In this document: positions 25,166 to 34,842 of the stretch, piece after piece
Layout of the letters: the number at the start of each line of letters is the position of its first letter
Numbering within the stretch: position 1 is the stretch's first letter
NCBI GenBank assembly: GCA_017522915.1
Contig: JAFWXX010000011.1
Location: forward strand, 1 to 64,000
Direction of reading: 5' to 3'
DNA length: 64,000 nt
Origin: Bacteroidaceae bacterium
GTDB lineage: Bacteria; Bacteroidota; Bacteroidia; Bacteroidales; Bacteroidaceae
Translations under genes and position numbers: made by a program
The notes under the pieces: generated by a model
Told to the model about the DNA's origin: nothing
The model's input: the letters and a program-made list of their open reading frames with translations, nothing else
Databases searched by the model: none

Positions 25166-26281
25166 ATGGATGAGCATAATGCTAAAAAACGTCTTCTGAA
25201 CGAGGCTGATGTATTACAGTTGGTCAAAAAGCTCCTGTTAAGATGGGGATTTATACTGAGGACCACTGTATGCTTTATGATTTTTGGCGTTGTTATGGCT
25301 GTAAGTATGGTAAAGCATTATACAGCAGAAATCGTTGTCGCACCAGAGTCTGCCAATACATCTTCTTTTTCGGGTAGTTTAGGGTCATTGGCTTCTATGG
25401 TAGGTTTTGATATTGGTGGCATTTCCGGAAATAGCTCCGATGCAATTTATCCTATTCTTTATCCCGATGTAATCCAGTCTTTGCCTTTTCTTTCTTCTCT
25501 TTTTGATGTAAGGGTTACCTCTTTGGACGGCAGTGTCGATACTACGTATTATCATTATGTGGAAAGGCTACGTAAGATATCATGGGTGGAATACCTTAAA
25601 GGAACACCTAAAAGGGCAATGAAGTGGCTTGAGAATAAGTTCTCTGCTCCGGAAAAGGTAACAGATCCTTCACATTTCGATTATTACCGTCTGTCAAAGG
25701 TGCAGATGGCGAGAATAGAGTCTTTAAGTTCCTCTATTGCGATATTTGTTGACAAGAAGACAAATGTGGTGTCTCTTTCGTTTACCGAACGTGACCCTAA
25801 GATAGCTGCAATAATGGCCGATACCATAATGAACCGTCTGCAGCAGTGTATTACGGAATATCGGACAAAAAAGGCATTGAACGATTGTGCATATATTGAG
25901 AAAATGTGCGAGGATGCAAGACTTGAATATGAGGATGCACAGAAACGTTATGCAAATTTTGTCGACAGGAATCGTAGTTTGGCTTTAGAACGTACTGCTG
26001 TAGAAAGAGAACGTCTTGAAAGTGAGAAAGACATGAAGAATATGATTTATACAAGTTGGGCCCAACAGTTGCTCCTGGCAAAGGCAAAAGTACAGGAGAA
26101 TACCCCTGCTTTTACAACTTTGAAGCCGGTTTCAATACCTGTAGAGCCTTCTTCAATGCGTAAGTTGTATGTTGTACTTATATATACCATTATTGGCTTA
26201 GGGTTCTCAATCATGTATGTGTTGTCGAAAGGGACTGTTGTCACAACATTCCGCAAACTGTTCGTCTCCAAGAAATCGTGA
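25166..26281 (+). CDS. Wzz-type chain length determinant protein
   Basis: From ATG 25166 the protein has 371 residues. A longer frame begins at 25010 inside the lipoprotein gene and is not credible. A cytoplasmic N-terminus is followed by a membrane helix (~residues 30-50), a large periplasmic part with coiled-coil helices (~225-310), a Pro-rich segment (KPVSIPVEPSSMRK) and a second helix near 340-360. This is the Wzz layout without a tyrosine kinase domain. It sets polymer length with the Wzy polymerase, encoded next. Confidence 0.88.
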   Translation: MDEHNAKKRLLNEADVLQLVKKLLLRWGFILRTTVCFMIFGVVMAVSMVKHYTAEIVVAPESANTSSFSGSLGSLASMVGFDIGGISGNSSDAIYPILYPDVIQSLPFLSSLFDVRVTSLDGSVDTTYYHYVERLRKISWVEYLKGTPKRAMKWLENKFSAPEKVTDPSHFDYYRLSKVQMARIESLSSSIAIFVDKKTNVVSLSFTERDPKIAAIMADTIMNRLQQCITEYRTKKALNDCAYIEKMCEDARLEYEDAQKRYANFVDRNRSLALERTAVERERLESEKDMKNMIYTSWAQQLLLAKAKVQENTPAFTTLKPVSIPVEPSSMRKLYVVLIYTIIGLGFSIMYVLSKGTVVTTFRKLFVSKKS

Positions 26282-27477
26282 TATATATATTTGTATTCAT
26301 ATTGTTGCTTTACCCAGTTGTCAAGTACGACTTGATGGCAAAGACCGGCGGGGAGAATAAATGGTACTATCTTAATCTATTTGTACTTATTCTGCTTGCT
26401 GGCTTGCGTTATCGTGTGGGTGGTGACACGTTGATGTATATGGGAATGTACAATGAGATGCCTTCAATTGATGAATTGTCATATTTTGATTTCGAATCAG
26501 CATTGTATAATCCATTATGGTATATATACTGTTCTATCCCAAGAAGCATAAGCGAAGAGTTCTGGGTCTTCCAAATTATCCAAGCAATAATTGTAAATAG
26601 TGTATTTTTCCATTTTTTCAGGAAATATTCTCCAAAATACTATTTCTCGGTAATACTCCTATATTATATAGGCTATTATTGTTACTTCAATATGGAGATA
26701 TTGCGCGAGGTTCTTTGCATATGCATCCTCATGCTTATGACTTCATGGCTTTTTAATGGGAAATTACGATATTATTATTTAGGTTGTGTCGTAGCATTGT
26801 TTATTCATTATTCTGCAATTATAATGTTGCTGTTCCCGCTTTTTATAACGTTCATGAAAAAGAGGTCGTGGAAATGGCAAATAATATTGTTGCTTTCTGT
26901 AATACTGTTGACATTGGCGGTCAATCTTCCTATACTTATATTGTCGTTGCTTGACGTGAGTGAAACATTGACAAGGCTCATAGAAAAGTACCTTGATGAC
27001 CAAAGAAGCTTTATGGGAATGGTATTCCAGTTGTTGCAGTATCTTCCGGTTTTGGGTATGATTTATATACGCAGAAAATTCAGTAGTGATGATAAGCGGA
27101 TTGTGCCATGTGATTTTACGCCCGTTGTATCTGTCGTTGTGATTGTATATGCGATGTCTATGTGTTTTGAAGGTTTCTCGCGCACAGTAAACTATTTCAT
27201 TCCGTTTGTTCTAGTTTATATTGTCCATACAATATATGCTTTTGTTTCGAACTTCAGGTTCAAGTCAAACCAAATCACATATATTATAATGGGATTCTCA
27301 CTCATGCTTTTATCCTTCAATTATTACTATTACTATATGCGTGATATGTCCGCTTTTTTTCCTAATGCAAGATTCAAGGTTATATTTACTCCTTACTATT
27401 CTATTCTAGATCCTTCTATTTCTGAAGAACGTGAAAGGTTTATTGAGAACTATAGAGATGTAGGAATATTCTTTTAG
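26278..27477 (+). CDS. EpsG family polysaccharide polymerase
   Basis: This 399-residue protein has about ten to eleven hydrophobic helices. The EpsG-type signature GLRYRVGGDTLMYMGMYNEMP lies near residues 42-62. It starts at GTG 26278, overlapping the wzz stop by 4 nt (GTGA). EpsG proteins act like Wzy, polymerising lipid-linked repeat units on the outer face of the inner membrane. Base composition is visibly AT-rich, as in most O-antigen polymerase genes. Confidence 0.85.
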   Translation: MIYIFVFILLLYPVVKYDLMAKTGGENKWYYLNLFVLILLAGLRYRVGGDTLMYMGMYNEMPSIDELSYFDFESALYNPLWYIYCSIPRSISEEFWVFQIIQAIIVNSVFFHFFRKYSPKYYFSVILLYYIGYYCYFNMEILREVLCICILMLMTSWLFNGKLRYYYLGCVVALFIHYSAIIMLLFPLFITFMKKRSWKWQIILLLSVILLTLAVNLPILILSLLDVSETLTRLIEKYLDDQRSFMGMVFQLLQYLPVLGMIYIRRKFSSDDKRIVPCDFTPVVSVVVIVYAMSMCFEGFSRTVNYFIPFVLVYIVHTIYAFVSNFRFKSNQITYIIMGFSLMLLSFNYYYYYMRDMSAFFPNARFKVIFTPYYSILDPSISEERERFIENYRDVGIFF

Positions 27478-27483
27478 CAGGAC

Positions 27484-28734
27484 ATGGTTATGAATATAGG
27501 CAAGTATAAACCGATAATTGAGAATTTCTTTTCGCTTTCTGTGCTGAATGTGGTGAATATTGTCCTGCAGCTCATTACGTTGCCGTATATCCTAAGCATA
27601 GTTGGCAAGGATAACTATGGCATATATTCATACGTGTATATGGTTGTACAGTACATAATACTGTTCAGTACCTATGGATTCAACTACTCTGCTACTAAAC
27701 AAATATCCCAGCAACGCAATGACAATTCAGCGATTACAAGGATCTATAATGCTGTAATCGGGTGCAAGATGCTTATAGCTGCACTCCTAACGGTGGCTGT
27801 TATCCTATGTTCCGGTTGGGTTTTCGAAGAACGTATAGGATATATGATGTTCCTTCTAGGTACAGGAATGATAATCGGTGACATATTGAATCCGGTGTGG
27901 CTTTTCCAGGGAATGGAAAAGATGAAGTATATGACTCTCGTGAATTCGTCTTCGAAGATTGTATTTACAGTTCTGGTTTTCTTTGTTGTGCATTGTATGG
28001 ATGATTTCTATCTGCTGATTCTTTTAAATTCATGCGGTTATCTGTTGGCCGGAATATTCAGCCTGGTGCTTGCACGCAAACAGTTCAATGTCAAGTTAGC
28101 TATACCTTCGATGCGCGACATGATGACGCAGTTCAAGGATGGTGGAGCTATGTTCGGTTCAACATTCGGCATGAATCTTTACCGTAATGCTCATGTAATC
28201 ATATTGAAACATTTTGTTTCCAATGAGGCTGTAGGACTTTTCTCGGCCGCAGAGAAAGTTATTCATGGTTTCCAATCGGTAATGTTACCTGCAGCGCAAG
28301 CTCTATTTCCTCATATATCTTTAAAGTTTAAAGATAAAAGCAGAACTGAAAATATGGCTACAATGAGAAGAATGCTGTTCCCTTTTGCATCATTAGCTAT
28401 TATTGCAGCTTTGTTCGTATATTTGTTTGCTCCCTGGATTTCGGATCTTCTTTGCGGAAAAGAGTTCAAGGAATGTATTCCGCTTATACGTATAATGTCT
28501 TTGGTGATAGTGTTCGGTGAAATTAATTATATAGCAGGAATAGTAGGACTGGTAAATATGAACAGGCAGAACTATTTCTTCGGCTCGGTTCTTGCAACAG
28601 GTGTTATAAGTTGTATGATTACTCTAGCTTTGGCTGCATATTGCAATGCGTATGCGGGTGCAATATCGTTGGTAGCTTCAGAAGCCTTGCTGATGATAAT
28701 GTGTCTGTACGGGTTATTTAAAAACAATAAATGA
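27484..28734 (+). CDS. Oligosaccharide flippase
   Basis: This 416-residue MATE-like/Wzx protein has about twelve hydrophobic helices, with the typical family start (SVLNVVNIVLQLITLPYILSIVGKDNYGIYSYVY) and an internal EKVIHGFQSVMLPAAQALFP segment. It would flip undecaprenyl-linked repeat units across the inner membrane. ATG 27490 is an alternative start. It lies 6 nt after the polymerase gene, in the same operon. Confidence 0.9.
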   Translation: MVMNIGKYKPIIENFFSLSVLNVVNIVLQLITLPYILSIVGKDNYGIYSYVYMVVQYIILFSTYGFNYSATKQISQQRNDNSAITRIYNAVIGCKMLIAALLTVAVILCSGWVFEERIGYMMFLLGTGMIIGDILNPVWLFQGMEKMKYMTLVNSSSKIVFTVLVFFVVHCMDDFYLLILLNSCGYLLAGIFSLVLARKQFNVKLAIPSMRDMMTQFKDGGAMFGSTFGMNLYRNAHVIILKHFVSNEAVGLFSAAEKVIHGFQSVMLPAAQALFPHISLKFKDKSRTENMATMRRMLFPFASLAIIAALFVYLFAPWISDLLCGKEFKECIPLIRIMSLVIVFGEINYIAGIVGLVNMNRQNYFFGSVLATGVISCMITLALAAYCNAYAGAISLVASEALLMIMCLYGLFKNNK

Positions 28735-28735
28735 A

Positions 28736-29692
28736 ATGACAGCGATAATATTGGTAAACTGGAATGGGGCAGATGATACAATTGCATGTCTCAGGTCGCT
28801 TCAGATAGCAGAAGGAGATTTCTTCGTCGTTGTTGCTGATAATGCATCGGATGATGATTCTTTGCAGCGCATATCGGCATTTATAGATGGCAATAATAGT
28901 TACCACAAGGTGTATCTGCTGCCTTTGGACGATAACTATGGGTTTGCTGTCGGGAATAATAAGGCAATCTGTTTCGCATCTCGTTTTGCTCCGGATAGTT
29001 ATATGCTTCTAAATAACGATACGGAAGTTGAACCCGATTTCCTCTCAAGACTTATGATGTTTTCGGAGACCCGCAGAGAGTATCGTGTGTTGACTCCACA
29101 GATAAATTATTTCGATGAGAAGAATTTAATATGGGAATGTGGCGGTGATATCAAAACCGGAAGACGTGTGGTAAGGCATGCCAATATGGACAGCTCTGTG
29201 CTTTACGGTGTGGAGTTTATGCCCATAACCTCAGTTTCGGGATGCGCGTTCTTCTTTTATCCGGAACTGCTTGATAAAGACGGTAATCTGTTTACTGACC
29301 GTTACTTCTTTGGTGAGGAGGATTTTGAGTTCTCTATGAGGATGAAGAAGATGGGGGTCCGCATGGCATGTGTACCAGGCTCACGTATATATCATAAAGT
29401 AGGTCGCTCGCGCAATAAAATGAAAGCCATAGCATATGCCGGCAAGTATTATATGTATTATTTGAATCGGCTGATAACATTGAGATTGCATATGCCTTCG
29501 TTCAGGTTCAAGCTCATCAAGTTTATGTATATGCCAAACTGTTTCCGTTATTTCTATAGTGTAAACCATTCTTTTTCTGCTTCATGGAAGATCTTGCTTC
29601 GGCTTTACAGGGAGGTTGATACCAAATATGGAGTGAGCAAGAGTGATTTCCGCGCATTGATGATTGACAATGACTATTTTGACAAGAAGTGA
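28736..29692 (+). CDS. Family 2 glycosyltransferase
   Basis: This 318-residue GT-A enzyme begins TAIILVNWNGADDT, typical of rhamnosyltransferase-like family 2 proteins. It has ADNASDDDS near residue 35, the metal-binding NNDTE near 97, and an acceptor-side motif FFGEEDFEFSMRM near 200. A short hydrophobic C-terminus may touch the membrane. Donor and acceptor are unknown. It starts one base after the flippase stop. Confidence 0.9.
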   Translation: MTAIILVNWNGADDTIACLRSLQIAEGDFFVVVADNASDDDSLQRISAFIDGNNSYHKVYLLPLDDNYGFAVGNNKAICFASRFAPDSYMLLNNDTEVEPDFLSRLMMFSETRREYRVLTPQINYFDEKNLIWECGGDIKTGRRVVRHANMDSSVLYGVEFMPITSVSGCAFFFYPELLDKDGNLFTDRYFFGEEDFEFSMRMKKMGVRMACVPGSRIYHKVGRSRNKMKAIAYAGKYYMYYLNRLITLRLHMPSFRFKLIKFMYMPNCFRYFYSVNHSFSASWKILLRLYREVDTKYGVSKSDFRALMIDNDYFDKK

Positions 29693-29697
29693 AAGTG

Positions 29698-31287
29698 ATG
29701 AATTTGTCAAGGCTATACAATACGGTACGTTATCTAAAGCCTATACAGCTTTATACACGCATATATTACAAGACGAGAGCTGTCATGCGTTCGCTTGTAG
29801 GGTACAAACCTGGCTATGCATATTATAAGCAAGGAAAGAAACTCTCCTTTCTTGCATCTTGGATAGAAAAGCCTATATCTTATAAAGGGAATAATGTGTT
29901 TGAATTCCTGAATGTCGAAATGTCCTTTAATGGGTGTTGGGATAATAATGCCAATGGCGATCTATGGCGTTATAATATGAACTATATGGATTTTCTTCTG
30001 CAGCCTTCAATGACAACAGAAGAAGGGTATGCATGGATTGATCGTTTTATAGAGGCGATGCCTGCCAATAAGATTGCCAATGACCCATATCCGATATCTC
30101 TTCGTGGCATAAATTGGATAAAGTTCGTTACCTCTCATTATAACGAACTCACACAGCAACAACTGAGGCGTATAGACACGGCGTTGTATTCTCAGTACCG
30201 AATCTTGGCAAGAAGCACGGAGAAGCATCTGATGGCTAATCATTATCTTGAGAATGGATTTTCTTTACTATATGCTGCATGTTATTTCGGGGACTCCACT
30301 TTGGGCAGACAGGCAGAACGGATTATGCGCTCCCAACTCGAAGAGCAGGTATTGTCTGATGGTGCTCATTTTGAACTGAGTCCGATGTATCATTGCGTGA
30401 TTCTGGAACGTCTGCTTGATTGTTGCAATATAGTCAATGGATTGTGCTCTTCTGATTTTTCTGAATTCCTCTTTGCTAAGGCAAAGAGGATGTTGGGCTG
30501 GTTGGAAACCGTTGTGATGAGTGACGGAAACATTCCTTTGTTGAATGATTCTGCAATAGGGATAGCTCCATTGCCGCAAGACATATTCTCATATGCAGCA
30601 GCTTTAGGATTGGAGTGGTCGGCTATACCTTTGGGTGATAGCGGTTACCGCAGGTTTAAAGGAGGTGCGTATGAGGCGTTTGTCGATGTTGCGGCGTTAG
30701 GTCCATCATATAATCTTGGGCATAGTCATGCCGACACATTTTCTTTTGTTATGAATGTTGCGGGGAAGCCGTTTATTGTTGATACGGGGGTTTCAACATA
30801 TTCTGCCGGTAGGCGTCGTGACTATGAGCGTTCTACGCTGGCGCATAATACAGTCTGCGTCTCAGGTGTGAATTCCAGTGATGTATGGGGTGCTTTTCGA
30901 TGTGCTAAGCGTGCGGTGGTGACTATAATCAAAGACGAGAAAAACCTTTTGTGTGCTCAGCATAACGGATACGATTCAATTAATGTCATGGTGAAGCGAA
31001 CTTTTGTTTGCAGCAACTGTCAGTTTGAGATTATAGATGAAATAAGCGGTGATAAGAATGATGCTGTTTCCACGTTCCTGCTGTCACCTGATGTAAAAAT
31101 AATCTCATGTGAATCTGTGCAAATCATAACCTCTTTGGGAATAATTCGCTTGAATGGTGCCGTGTCGATGGATGTTGAACCGGCAGAGGTGTCTGTCTCG
31201 TATAATTGCCTGCGACCTACGAAACGAATTTCGGTTTCGTTCAAGGATAGGCTGTCTGTTGTTTTTGTAATTAATCAAAGTAACTAG
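29698..31287 (+). CDS. Heparinase II/III family protein
   Basis: From ATG 29698 the protein has 529 residues (GTG 29689 overlapping the previous stop is possible). It has an N-terminal all-helical alginate-lyase-like domain with NHYLENGFSLLYAA near residues 180-195 and a C-terminal beta-sandwich heparinase II/III domain with YNLGHSHADTFSFVMNVAGKPFIVDTG near 340-370. No signal peptide is visible, unlike secreted lyases. Such proteins are common inside O-antigen loci together with a two-domain oxidoreductase, as here (32520). Their role there may be synthetic or editing; this is not settled. Confidence 0.85.
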   Translation: MNLSRLYNTVRYLKPIQLYTRIYYKTRAVMRSLVGYKPGYAYYKQGKKLSFLASWIEKPISYKGNNVFEFLNVEMSFNGCWDNNANGDLWRYNMNYMDFLLQPSMTTEEGYAWIDRFIEAMPANKIANDPYPISLRGINWIKFVTSHYNELTQQQLRRIDTALYSQYRILARSTEKHLMANHYLENGFSLLYAACYFGDSTLGRQAERIMRSQLEEQVLSDGAHFELSPMYHCVILERLLDCCNIVNGLCSSDFSEFLFAKAKRMLGWLETVVMSDGNIPLLNDSAIGIAPLPQDIFSYAAALGLEWSAIPLGDSGYRRFKGGAYEAFVDVAALGPSYNLGHSHADTFSFVMNVAGKPFIVDTGVSTYSAGRRRDYERSTLAHNTVCVSGVNSSDVWGAFRCAKRAVVTIIKDEKNLLCAQHNGYDSINVMVKRTFVCSNCQFEIIDEISGDKNDAVSTFLLSPDVKIISCESVQIITSLGIIRLNGAVSMDVEPAEVSVSYNCLRPTKRISVSFKDRLSVVFVINQSN

Positions 31288-31288
31288 T

Positions 31289-32404
31289 ATGAAAATTTTG
31301 TTGTGTTCACCATATCAGCCTAAGTTTAAGGATAACGGCGGGGGAATTGTAAAATGGGCAAAGAATCTGATGGGGTATTATTATGAGAATAGAGGTGATG
31401 TCGATATTGAGATAATGCCTTTTGACCGTTCTATATACGTTCATGATAACTTAAATTTCATAGTTAGAGTTTATAATGGTGCTAAGGATTACTTGGGGTT
31501 GATAAGAAAGACTTATCGTCGTATAAAGAAAGAGAAGTTTGATGTTCTGCATTTATGTTCTAGTGCCCAATGGAGTGTGATCCGTGATTATTTGGTAATG
31601 TGTCTTGCACGTCGTAGGGGAATTGCCGGAGTAATTCATTTTCATTGTGGACGTATCCCGAAGATGGCGTTGAATGGCGGTTTGAAATGGCGTATTCTCA
31701 AGAAAACTGTGGCAATCTCAAGTGCTGCAATAGTACTTGATGATGATTCATATAATACTTTGACATCTAATGGATTCAGTAATGTTTACAAAATTCCTAA
31801 TCCATTGGCATTGGAATTGAAGGATGAAATTGTCTCCATTGGTGACGGCATAGAGCGTGTTCCGCGTCGAATTCTGTTTGTCGGTCATGTACTTCCTAGC
31901 AAAGGCGTTTATGAATTGGTTCGCGCTTGTTCTGGAATAGATGACGTAGAGTTGCGCATTGTCGGGCGTATTGATGATAAGGTAAAGGAGGAATTGTCTG
32001 CAATAGCATCTGGCAATGACGGAAGGTGGTTGCATTTGCTCGGTGAAAAATCGCACGAGGATGTTATTCGTGAGATGCTTTCATGTGATTTGTTTGTGTT
32101 GCCTTCATACACAGAAGGCTTCCCGAACGTAATAATTGAAGCGATGGCATGCAGTACGCCAATAATAGCAACAGGAGTTGGTGCCATTCCGGAAATCTTT
32201 GAATGCGAGAATAATAAGTCAGCCGGTGTCATCGTGCCTGTTTATGATGTTGAGGCATTACGCAATGCTATTTCCAGACTTATGGATGATGGTCCTATGA
32301 AAAGGGAGTTGTCCTTGAATGCTATCAAGAAGGTGAATTCGTCATATGCCGTTTCCTCTGTATGGAAACGTATGGTTGATGTTTGGAAGAATGCAATTGA
32401 ATGA
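31289..32404 (+). CDS. Family 4 glycosyltransferase
   Basis: This 371-residue GT-B enzyme has the N-terminal MKILLCSPYQPKFKDNGGG donor-loop region and the C-terminal GT4 signature EGFPNVIIEAMACSTPIIAT near residues 272-291, with the E-x7-E pair. It transfers a sugar from a nucleotide donor with retention. It follows the heparinase-like gene by one base. No terminator is seen after it; the next gene has its own promoter. Confidence 0.9.
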   Translation: MKILLCSPYQPKFKDNGGGIVKWAKNLMGYYYENRGDVDIEIMPFDRSIYVHDNLNFIVRVYNGAKDYLGLIRKTYRRIKKEKFDVLHLCSSAQWSVIRDYLVMCLARRRGIAGVIHFHCGRIPKMALNGGLKWRILKKTVAISSAAIVLDDDSYNTLTSNGFSNVYKIPNPLALELKDEIVSIGDGIERVPRRILFVGHVLPSKGVYELVRACSGIDDVELRIVGRIDDKVKEELSAIASGNDGRWLHLLGEKSHEDVIREMLSCDLFVLPSYTEGFPNVIIEAMACSTPIIATGVGAIPEIFECENNKSAGVIVPVYDVEALRNAISRLMDDGPMKRELSLNAIKKVNSSYAVSSVWKRMVDVWKNAIE

Positions 32405-32466
32405 TTCTTTAATTGTAGGCTTTGGTTGTTTTCTCATGAGTGTCCATACTAAAATATTGATGTGGT

Positions 32467-32497
32467 TTTGCTTGTAGGATAATTATAGTTATATTTG
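32467..32497 (+). promoter_or_regulatory. Internal promoter before the two-domain oxidoreductase
   Basis: TTTG (32467-32470), 19 nt, TATATTTG (32490-32497) match the Bacteroidales consensus exactly, 23 nt before the ATG at 32520. It would give a second transcription start inside the polysaccharide locus. Confidence 0.8.
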
Positions 32498-32519
32498 TGC
32501 AAATAATAAATATGTCCAG

Positions 32520-34637
32520 ATGAAACAGATAATACAGGACTTGAAATCGGGTAAGACAATTTTGGAAGAAGTGCCGGTGCCAAATGTAAAAACCGGATGT
32601 GTATTGATTAAAACAACCCGTACTCTTGTTTCGCTAGGAACAGAGCGTATGTTGGTAGAGTTTGGCAAGGCGAATCTTATTGATAAGGCCCGACAACAGC
32701 CAGACAAGGTTAAACAGGTTCTTGATAAGCTTAAAACAGATGGGATACTTCCGACGTTGGAGGCAGTTTTCAATAAGCTTGGTCAACCATTGCCTTTAGG
32801 ATATTGCAATGTCGGTCGTGTAATTGCTGTTGGAAAAGGCGTTACAGAGTTCGTTGTCGGTGATAGAGTTGCATCGAACGGCAATCATGCTGAATTTGTC
32901 TGTGTACCCAAGAATCTTGTAGCAAAGATTCCCGATAATGTGTCGGACGAAGAAGCTGCATTTACGGTTATAGGTTCTATAGGTCTTGAAGGTATTCGCT
33001 TGTTTAAACCGGAACTTGGTGAAACTGTTGTTGTTACAGGACTGGGGCTTATTGGTCTTGTTGTATCCCAATTGCTTGTTGCCAATGGTTGCCGGGTAAT
33101 CGGAATAGACTTCGACGAGGAAAAGGTTAAAATGGCAAAGGCAAAAGGGGTATTGGCTGTCAATCCGGGCAATGGGGTAAATCCCGTTAAATTTGTCGAA
33201 GAAATTACAAATGGTATCGGTGCTGACGGTGTAATAATTACAGCTTCTGCAAAAACAGATGAAGTTATGCATCAGGCATGCGAGATGTGCCGTAAACGCG
33301 GAAGAATAATACTGGTAGGTGTAGTAGGCCTTAACTTGCGTCGCGATGATTTCTATAAGAAGGAACTTACTTTCCAGGTGTCATGTTCATATGGTGCAGG
33401 ACGCTATGATGAGGATTATGAGAACAAGGGTCATGATTATCCGCTTCCTTATGTTCGTTGGACCGAAAAACGTAATTTTGAGACTATTCTGCAGGCGATA
33501 TCGTCTGGCGGATTGGATGTCAAGTCCTTGATAACAGAAGAAGTGGAACTTGATGATTATATGGATATATATGGAGATATGCGTAAGCGTGGCTCTATTG
33601 CATCTATAATAAAATACTCCGAAGATAGTGCTGTTGAACGCGTGGTTGCCATTGAAGGGAACGGTTTCAAGCCCGGCAATGGGAAAATTGGTATTATCGG
33701 TGCCGGAAACTTTACCTCAAGCACAGCAGTTCCTGCCTTGAAGAAAGCAAATGCAAGAATCAAATATATAGCTAGTGCAGGAGGGCTCAATGCGAAGGTT
33801 TTGGCCAAGAAGGTCGGAGCAGAATGTGCTACATCGGATTATAATGAGATTCTTAAGGACCCTGAGGTTGGTATGGTTATAGTAACAACCCGTCATAACT
33901 TGCATGCAAGAATGGTTCTGGAGTCGCTCAGAGCCGGGAAAAGTGTCTTTGTTGAAAAGCCTCTTTGTCTTAACAATGAAGAATTGGAGGAGATTAAAGC
34001 GGCTTATGATGCTGCACCGGAGGGTGTCACTCTTACTGTTGGATTCAATCGTCGTTTTTCTCCTTTTGCCACCAAACTGAAACAATTGGCAGGTGATGGG
34101 CCTAAGAATATTGTAGCAACGATGAATGCAGGTTTCATACCGGCAGATATGTGGGTTCATGACCTGGAGATCGGCGGAGGCCGAATTGTTGGTGAGGCTT
34201 GTCATTTTATTGATTTGTGTTCATTCATCGCAGGCTCCAAGGTGGTTGCTGTTTGTATGAATGCTATGGGTGTAAATCCTGAGGAGAATACTGACAATGC
34301 CACAATTATGCTGAAATATGAGAATGGTACCAATGCGGTTATAAATTATTTTGCAAATGGGTCAAAATCATACGCAAAAGAACGTGTAGAGGTATATTCT
34401 CAAGAAAGAGTGTTTGTTATTGATAATTGGAGAAGACTTCAGGCTTTTGGTATGAAAGGATTTTCAAAAAAGTCAGGAACTATGGACAAAGGTCACAAGG
34501 ATGAGTTCGTGTTGCTTAACGAACGCATGCTGAATGGTGGAGCTCCTCTTATTGAGATAGATAGTATTATCAATACTACCAAAGCCTCATTTGCTGCAAT
34601 TGAATCTTTAAAAAGTGGAAAGTGGGTGGACATTTAA
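32520..34637 (+). CDS. Two-domain oxidoreductase: zinc-type dehydrogenase fused to Gfo/Idh/MocA
   Basis: This 705-residue fusion has an N-terminal medium-chain dehydrogenase (about 1-360, with VVVTGLGLIGLVVSQLL as NAD-binding loop near 170-185) and a C-terminal Gfo/Idh/MocA part from about 388 (IGIIGAGNFTSS, then FVEKPLCLNNEE near 477). The architecture is known from O-antigen loci and often accompanies heparinase II/III-like proteins, as here. It probably remodels a nucleotide-sugar or lipid-linked sugar by oxidation and reduction. It has its own promoter and ends before a 500-bp region with gene debris. Confidence 0.9.
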   Translation: MKQIIQDLKSGKTILEEVPVPNVKTGCVLIKTTRTLVSLGTERMLVEFGKANLIDKARQQPDKVKQVLDKLKTDGILPTLEAVFNKLGQPLPLGYCNVGRVIAVGKGVTEFVVGDRVASNGNHAEFVCVPKNLVAKIPDNVSDEEAAFTVIGSIGLEGIRLFKPELGETVVVTGLGLIGLVVSQLLVANGCRVIGIDFDEEKVKMAKAKGVLAVNPGNGVNPVKFVEEITNGIGADGVIITASAKTDEVMHQACEMCRKRGRIILVGVVGLNLRRDDFYKKELTFQVSCSYGAGRYDEDYENKGHDYPLPYVRWTEKRNFETILQAISSGGLDVKSLITEEVELDDYMDIYGDMRKRGSIASIIKYSEDSAVERVVAIEGNGFKPGNGKIGIIGAGNFTSSTAVPALKKANARIKYIASAGGLNAKVLAKKVGAECATSDYNEILKDPEVGMVIVTTRHNLHARMVLESLRAGKSVFVEKPLCLNNEELEEIKAAYDAAPEGVTLTVGFNRRFSPFATKLKQLAGDGPKNIVATMNAGFIPADMWVHDLEIGGGRIVGEACHFIDLCSFIAGSKVVAVCMNAMGVNPEENTDNATIMLKYENGTNAVINYFANGSKSYAKERVEVYSQERVFVIDNWRRLQAFGMKGFSKKSGTMDKGHKDEFVLLNERMLNGGAPLIEIDSIINTTKASFAAIESLKSGKWVDI

Positions 34638-34795
34638 TGTTTAAAAGGCCATTCTATAATCGATTAAGCTCTTTCTGCTGTTTGCGTTCCATTCGATAAA
34701 TTTAGTATAACGCAAATGGCGGTTTGCATAAAAAACCTTGTAGTTAATGTTGATACTGTTGCTTTGTTCTATAAAGAACAGCGTATAACAAATTG

Positions 34796-34842
34796 GCCGT
34801 CAAATCCCGGTCTTTCGATACGAAAGGCTGGGATTTGACGGC
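34796..34842. repeat. Hairpin with 13-bp arms beside the glycosyltransferase remnant
   Basis: Arms GCCGTCAAATCCC (34796-34808) and GGGATTTGACGGC (34830-34842) pair perfectly, and an inner stem CTTTCG/CGAAAG adds six pairs. No T run follows. The right arm is part of the recognisable glycosyltransferase remnant. A weaker inverted repeat (34681-34688 with 34709-34716) lies upstream. Confidence 0.65.

Noticed and set aside
34765..34780. TGTTCT-ataa-AGAACA palindrome as a regulator site
   Set aside because: Only 6-bp arms in AT-rich DNA and far from a promoter; could be chance.
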